Shown: in pieces, positions 59,975-64,000 of the stretch
How the letters are laid out: each line of letters opens with the position of its first letter
Position numbering within the stretch: position 1 is the first letter of the stretch
Assembly: GCF_009832905.1 (NCBI RefSeq)
Contig: NZ_CP047135.1
Span: forward strand, 3,698,001-3,762,000
Direction: 5' to 3'
Origin: Stenotrophomonas sp. 364
Lineage (GTDB): Bacteria; Pseudomonadota; Gammaproteobacteria; Xanthomonadales; Xanthomonadaceae
Length of the DNA stretch: 64,000 nt
Notes under the pieces: model-generated
Told to the model about the DNA's origin: nothing
The model's input: the letters and a program-made list of their open reading frames with translations, nothing else
Databases searched by the model: none
Position numbers and translations under genes: made by a program

Positions 59975-61357
59975 ATGGAGCTTCGCCCTACCCGCATCGC
60001 CGCCGTGATGACCAGCGTGCGCGCCCGCATCAACGCCCGCAGCTACGTGCCGGGCATGCGCCTGCCGTCGGTGCGCGCCCAGGCCAAGGCCCTGCAGGTG
60101 TCTGTGTCCACGGTGGTGGAAGCGTACGCACGGCTGGTGGCCGAAGGCGTCATCAGTTCACGCCCCGGCGCGGGATTCCACGTCAACGGACCGGTGGCAC
60201 CGCTGGCGCTGAGCGGCATCGACCCGCCCCGCGACCGCCAGGTCGACCCGCTCTGGCTGGCCCGGCAATCGCTGGAGCACGATGCGCGCGTGCTAAAGCC
60301 GGGCTGCGGTTGGTTGCCCGAAGACTGGATGTACGTCGAGGGCATCCGCCGCGGCCTGCGCAGCGCGGCCCGCGCATCGGCCACGTCCCTGGCCGACTAC
60401 GCCAGCCCGCTGGGCCTGCCGCCGCTGCGCCAGCTGCTGGCACGGCGGCTGGCCGGCCAGGGGGTGGACGCAGCACCGGAGCAGATCCTGCTGGCCGAGT
60501 CGGGCTCGCATGCCGTCGACCTGATCTGCCGTTTCCTGTTGCAGCCCGGCGACACCGTGCTGGTCGATGACCCCTGCTATTTCAATTTCCTGGCTCTGCT
60601 CAAGGCACACCGGGTGCAGGTGGTGGGCATTCCGTACACGCCCAACGGGCCCGACGTGGAGGCGTTCGGTGCGGCGCTGCAGGCGCATTCGCCGCGGCTG
60701 TACATCACCAATTCGGGCCTGCACAACCCGACCGGGGCGGTGCTCTCGCCGGTGACCGCACACCGCCTGCTGACGCTGGCCGAAGGCAGCGACCTGGTGA
60801 TCGTCGAAGACGACCTGTTTGCGGATTTCGAACACAGCCCCGCGCCGCGGCTGGCCGCCTTCGACGGGTTGTCGCGGGTGATCCAGATCGGCAGCTTTTC
60901 CAAGACGCTGTCTGCTGCGGTGCGATGCGGTTTCATCGCCGCGCGACCGGAGTGGATCGACGCCCTTGCCGACCTGAAGATCGCCACCAGTTTCGGCGGC
61001 GGTCGCCTGGCCGCCGACATCCTGCTCACCGCACTCACCGACAGCGGCTACCGCCGCCACGTGGAGACCGTGCGCACGCGCCTGGCCGCCGCACGCGACC
61101 TCACCCTGGATCGCCTTGCCACGCTCGGCATCCAGCCCTGGATCGTGCCGCAGGCGGGCATGTTGCTGTGGTGCCGTTTGCCCGATGGCCTGGACGCTGC
61201 AGCCATCGCGCAGCGGAGCCTGGCCGACGGCGTGGTGCTGGCGCCCGGCAATGCGTTCAGCCCGTCGCTGGGTGCGCCCGGCTTCCTGCGCTTCAATGCC
61301 GCGCAGGCACAGGACACGCGCGTGTTCGAGGTGCTGGCGCGGGCCATGCAGGGGTGA
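59975..61357 (+). CDS. MocR-type (GntR-HTH plus aminotransferase fold) regulator
   Basis: A 460-residue fusion regulator. The N-terminal winged HTH of GntR type (about 1-70, PSVRAQAKALQVSVSTVVEAYARLVAEGVI) is linked to a fold-type I aminotransferase domain with the PLP lysine in GSFSKTLSAAVRCGF (about residue 310) and VEDDLFADF. It probably binds PLP and controls the divergent DMT exporter and itself. The ATG at 59975 lacks a clear ribosome binding site, and GTAC/GTTA text near 59920-59945 could hold the operator. Confidence 0.9.
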   Translation: MELRPTRIAAVMTSVRARINARSYVPGMRLPSVRAQAKALQVSVSTVVEAYARLVAEGVISSRPGAGFHVNGPVAPLALSGIDPPRDRQVDPLWLARQSLEHDARVLKPGCGWLPEDWMYVEGIRRGLRSAARASATSLADYASPLGLPPLRQLLARRLAGQGVDAAPEQILLAESGSHAVDLICRFLLQPGDTVLVDDPCYFNFLALLKAHRVQVVGIPYTPNGPDVEAFGAALQAHSPRLYITNSGLHNPTGAVLSPVTAHRLLTLAEGSDLVIVEDDLFADFEHSPAPRLAAFDGLSRVIQIGSFSKTLSAAVRCGFIAARPEWIDALADLKIATSFGGGRLAADILLTALTDSGYRRHVETVRTRLAAARDLTLDRLATLGIQPWIVPQAGMLLWCRLPDGLDAAAIAQRSLADGVVLAPGNAFSPSLGAPGFLRFNAAQAQDTRVFEVLARAMQG

Positions 61358-61466
61358 TCCATCGTGAATGCTTCATGCGTGTGCCCCACACTGCCCTGCA
61401 CTTCACGGGCGTTGCGCACCCCGCGCGGGATAGTAGCCACAAGGCAGGGGACGACAGGCGCAGTAC

Positions 61467-63254
61467 ATGTGGGACAGAAGCGACGATAGTGACCGGGTGG
61501 CGTTGATCGAAGCCCTGAACGTGATGGACCCTGCGCTGGGGAAATCACTGGACCCGATCACCGAGCTTGCGGCCTTCACCTTCGGCGTTCCGATCGCGCT
61601 GATCTCCATCCTCGATGCCGACAGCCAGCGCTTCATCTCGCGCGTCGGGCTGGCACTGGATCGCACCGACCGGCATGCCTCGGTGTGCGCCTGGGCGATC
61701 CAGTCCGACCAGGTGATGCAGGTGGCCGACCTGCGCGAAGATCCGCGCTTTGCCAACAACCCATTGGTCACCGGGCCAGAGCAGCTGCGCTTCTATGCCG
61801 GCGCACCGTTGGTGACCAAGGCCGGGCTGGCGCTGGGTACGCTGTGCCTGATGGACCGTGTGCCGCGAGTGCTGTCGCCCCTGGAAACCCAGCAGCTGCA
61901 GACCCTGGCGCGGGTGGTGATGGCGCAGATGGAACTGAAGGTGTCGATGGGCCGCCGCGAGCAGGTCACCGGGCTGCCCAACCGCCAGCAGTTCCAGGCC
62001 GATCTGGACCTGCTGACGCGGCGCGGCGACAGCGGACGCTTCACCGCGGTGATGCTGGATGTGTTCGACGTGCACAGCGCCAACGATGCCGGCCAGGCGT
62101 TGGGCATGAAGCCGGTGGAAACCCTGCTGCGGCAGGCCGCCCTGCGCGTGCAGCACGTATTGCAGGACCAGGCGGCGGCCTACCACGTGGGCGTGAGCCG
62201 CTTCGCGTTCGTGCTCAGCGACCAGGACCATGCGCAGGTGGACGCGCTGCTCGACCGCCTGCGTGAGCGCCTGCGGCGGCCGTTGCTGGCCGGCAGCATC
62301 CCGATGTCGCCGCAGTTCCATGCCGGCGTCTGCGATTTCCAGGCCACGCCGGTGGACACCGGGGATGTGATCCGCAAATGCCTGGTGGCGATGAACCACG
62401 CCATCCAGACCGATGCGGGCCGCTGCTGGTATTCGGAAGACCGCGATACGCGCCTGCGCCGCCGCTATCGGCTGGCTTCCGACGCGGCGCGCGGCCTGGC
62501 GCAGCATCAGTTCAACCTGGTCTATCAACCCCGCTTCGCGCTGTGCGACGGCCTGCCGGTGGCTGCCGAAGCGCTGCTGCGCTGGGTGCACCCGATGCTG
62601 GGGCCGGTCGGGCCGGGCGAGTTCATTCCCGTGCTGGAGCGCACCGCGCTGATGCCGGCGATGAGCCGCTGGGTGGTGGACCATGCCTTGGCCCAGCTGG
62701 CGCGCTGGCAACACACGCTGCCCGGCTTCTGCCTGTCGCTGAACCTGTCGGCGCGCGACTTCGACGATGCCGGCCTGTGGGACATGCTGTCCTCGCAGAT
62801 GGCCGCCCACGGCGTGCCTGCGTCGTTGCTGGAAGTGGAAATCACCGAAGGCGAATGGCTGCAGGGCCATCCGTCTGCCCTGCCCCAACTTCGCGCGATG
62901 GCCGCCGCCGGCATCCGCATCGCCATCGATGACTTCGGCAGCGGCTACAGCAACTTCAGTTACCTCAGCGAGCTGCCGGTATCGCTGATCAAGATCGATC
63001 GCAGCCTGGTCACCGGCATGGCCCAGTCACGCACCGCGCGGCTGAAAGTGGAGGCGATCATCAAACTGGCCCGGCAATTGGGCTACCGCACAGTGGCCGA
63101 AGGCGTGGAGAACGAGGCGGAGCTGTCGCTGCTGCGCCTGTGGGGATGCGACGAGGCACAGGGCTACCACCTGGCCCGGCCGATGGTGGCCGAGGCCGCA
63201 GCCCACCTGGTGGCCGCCTGCCGCGCCGGATCGCCTGCCGACGAAGTAGGCTGA
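61467..63254 (+). CDS. GAF-GGDEF-EAL cyclic-di-GMP protein with degenerate GGDEF
   Basis: A 595-residue signalling protein. An N-terminal GAF domain (about 20-155, VPIALISILDADSQRFISRVGL; SVCAWAI) is followed by a GGDEF-like domain in which the signature is replaced by GVSRF (about 247-251), so diguanylate cyclase activity is unlikely. The EAL domain (about 340-585) retains EALLRW, LNLSARDF, EITEG, DDFGSGYSN, IKIDRSLV and AEGVEN, so it looks like an active c-di-GMP phosphodiesterase. It is soluble, with no membrane segment. Context: isolated from the MocR gene by about 110 bp. Confidence 0.92.
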   Translation: MWDRSDDSDRVALIEALNVMDPALGKSLDPITELAAFTFGVPIALISILDADSQRFISRVGLALDRTDRHASVCAWAIQSDQVMQVADLREDPRFANNPLVTGPEQLRFYAGAPLVTKAGLALGTLCLMDRVPRVLSPLETQQLQTLARVVMAQMELKVSMGRREQVTGLPNRQQFQADLDLLTRRGDSGRFTAVMLDVFDVHSANDAGQALGMKPVETLLRQAALRVQHVLQDQAAAYHVGVSRFAFVLSDQDHAQVDALLDRLRERLRRPLLAGSIPMSPQFHAGVCDFQATPVDTGDVIRKCLVAMNHAIQTDAGRCWYSEDRDTRLRRRYRLASDAARGLAQHQFNLVYQPRFALCDGLPVAAEALLRWVHPMLGPVGPGEFIPVLERTALMPAMSRWVVDHALAQLARWQHTLPGFCLSLNLSARDFDDAGLWDMLSSQMAAHGVPASLLEVEITEGEWLQGHPSALPQLRAMAAAGIRIAIDDFGSGYSNFSYLSELPVSLIKIDRSLVTGMAQSRTARLKVEAIIKLARQLGYRTVAEGVENEAELSLLRLWGCDEAQGYHLARPMVAEAAAHLVAACRAGSPADEVG

Positions 63255-63345
63255 GGCATCACGCCATTGCCTTGGACCGGGAATTCACCGGACCTTGATC
63301 GGCTCCGGCAGTACGCTCAAGGTGCATCGTCGAGGAACCAAGTGG

Positions 63346-63675
63346 ATGCCCAATACAGGCCTGTTCTACCTGCTGGATGTAATCGGTGACGCCAGCCAGG
63401 AGGATCCGCAGGCGCTGAGCCGGTTGACCTTCGTGCGTGCCCAGTGTCTGCAGTGCCACGCCATCCTCAACATGTCCGGCGCACCGGGCCTGGTCAACGT
63501 GGCCCATGGTGCGGCCGTACTCACCTGCGAGCGGTGCAAGAACCGCCAGGCCATTTCCGGCGCGCGCTTTGCCGACTTTGTGCGGCGCGTGGAAGACGGG
63601 CTGATCCCCACCGTGGGAGACATGACCCAGGCACCGGGTGCAAGCGGGGACGACACGCACCTGCATCGCCACTAG
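63346..63675 (+). CDS. Small protein with two CxxC motifs
   Basis: A 109-residue protein with CLQC (about 34-37) and CERC (about 62-65), spaced like a zinc ribbon, in a short soluble chain that ends with a His-rich tail (DDTHLHRH). No family was recognised. ATG at 63346 has GAGGAA 9 nt upstream and is preferred over a TTG at 63295. It lies just after the c-di-GMP gene and convergent with the kinase gene at the window's end. Confidence 0.7.
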   Translation: MPNTGLFYLLDVIGDASQEDPQALSRLTFVRAQCLQCHAILNMSGAPGLVNVAHGAAVLTCERCKNRQAISGARFADFVRRVEDGLIPTVGDMTQAPGASGDDTHLHRH

Positions 63676-63734
63676 GTCATCGCTCGCCACTGAGTAAAAC
63701 GCGGACGCTGCCGCCGCTCGCGGCGGCGCGGACC

Positions 63735-64000
63735 TCATGCGCGCGGGATCCCCAGCGTGAATCGTGCGCCTTCCCCCGGGACCGAATCGATCTCGACGAA
63801 TCCGTCGGCCTGGCGCACCGTGCCCCGAATCTGGGCCAACCCCAGCCCGGTGCCCATGCCGGCCGGCTTGGTGGTGAAGTAGGCTTCGAACAGGCGCTTG
63901 CGCACCTCCGGTGCGATGCCCGGTCCATCATCCTGAACGCTGAGCACGATATACGCACCGGGCTTGTGCGGTTCCTCCACGGGCACCTCCTCCACCTGCC
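63735..64000 (-). CDS. C-terminal part of a histidine kinase (continues beyond window)
   Basis: The frame is open to the window end. The visible residues contain the HATPase G1 box DDGPGIAPEVRKRLFEAYFTTK and G2 box GTGLGLAQIRGTVRQADG, ending FTLGIPRA. The type (FTTKP...GTGLGL) fits NtrB-like or hybrid kinases. The phospho-His domain and any sensor lie outside the window. Confidence 0.9.
   Translation of the reverse strand, partial: QVEEVPVEEPHKPGAYIVLSVQDDGPGIAPEVRKRLFEAYFTTKPAGMGTGLGLAQIRGTVRQADGFVEIDSVPGEGARFTLGIPRA

Overview
The window is high-GC gammaproteobacterial chromosome, most likely Stenotrophomonas or a close Xanthomonadaceae relative. The evidence is the many short GTAG-tagged palindromes of the form GTAG-AGCCGACC-GTT-GGTCGGCT, the layout of SMAG/REP elements described in Stenotrophomonas maltophilia, together with the family-typical gene set. 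No rRNA, tRNA, CRISPR array, insertion sequence or prophage gene was recognised. The window opens inside a gene and closes inside a histidine kinase gene.

Region 1 (1-9.5 kb): the 3' end of an unknown gene, a dense SMAG array, a PLP-dependent cysteine synthase-like enzyme, a zinc-type glyoxalase I (gloA), a second VOC protein and a DUF2846-type lipoprotein. A translationally coupled DNA repair pair follows (radical SAM protein plus UdgX uracil-DNA glycosylase). Tail-to-tail with udgX, overlapping it by 11 bp, is an isolated, less GC-rich gene for a large protein with a PD-(D/E)XK nuclease-like N-terminus and an unusual (Arg-Thr)9 tract. This is the best candidate for an undescribed system. 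A CBS-domain protein closes the region.

Region 2 (9.5-29.8 kb): the familiar atpIBEFHAGDC-glmU-glmS order is present on the minus strand. However, glmU and glmS are separated by an 8-kb plus-strand module: a periplasmic adaptor, ABC ATPase, two FtsX/MacB-like permeases, a PDZ protein, an NtrC-type sigma-54 activator and a membrane histidine kinase. A good sigma-54 (-24/-12) promoter and a cluster of TGTCCG enhancer-like inverted repeats precede the module, so it looks self-contained and self-regulated. Between glmU and the atp operon lie a GtrA-like membrane protein, a small lipoprotein and a periplasmic gamma-class chorismate mutase.

Region 3 (29.8-43.6 kb): a strong atp promoter; a candidate small RNA with a textbook terminator; an outer-membrane beta-barrel protein; pyruvate dehydrogenase E2 and E3 genes (aceF, lpdA) flanking a small periplasmic protein whose first codons are a REP element; a hypoxanthine-DNA glycosylase; OmpW; glpD-glpK; a MetQ-like lipoprotein; a WYL regulator; a LolA-like lipoprotein; and a DUF481 protein.

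Region 4 (43.6-64 kb): hemC with the algR/algZ two-component pair, as in pseudomonads; a carboxylesterase; the glucan glucosyltransferase opgH; a TonB-dependent receptor; a DUF2628 protein; an amino-acid antiporter; a chemoreceptor with a CheR-tether-like C-terminus; a SulP transporter; an ABM monooxygenase; a divergent DMT exporter/MocR regulator pair; a GAF-GGDEF-EAL cyclic-di-GMP protein; a double-CxxC protein; and the end of a histidine kinase.

Most start codons were set by family length and ribosome binding sites. All family calls come from reading motifs, not from database searches.
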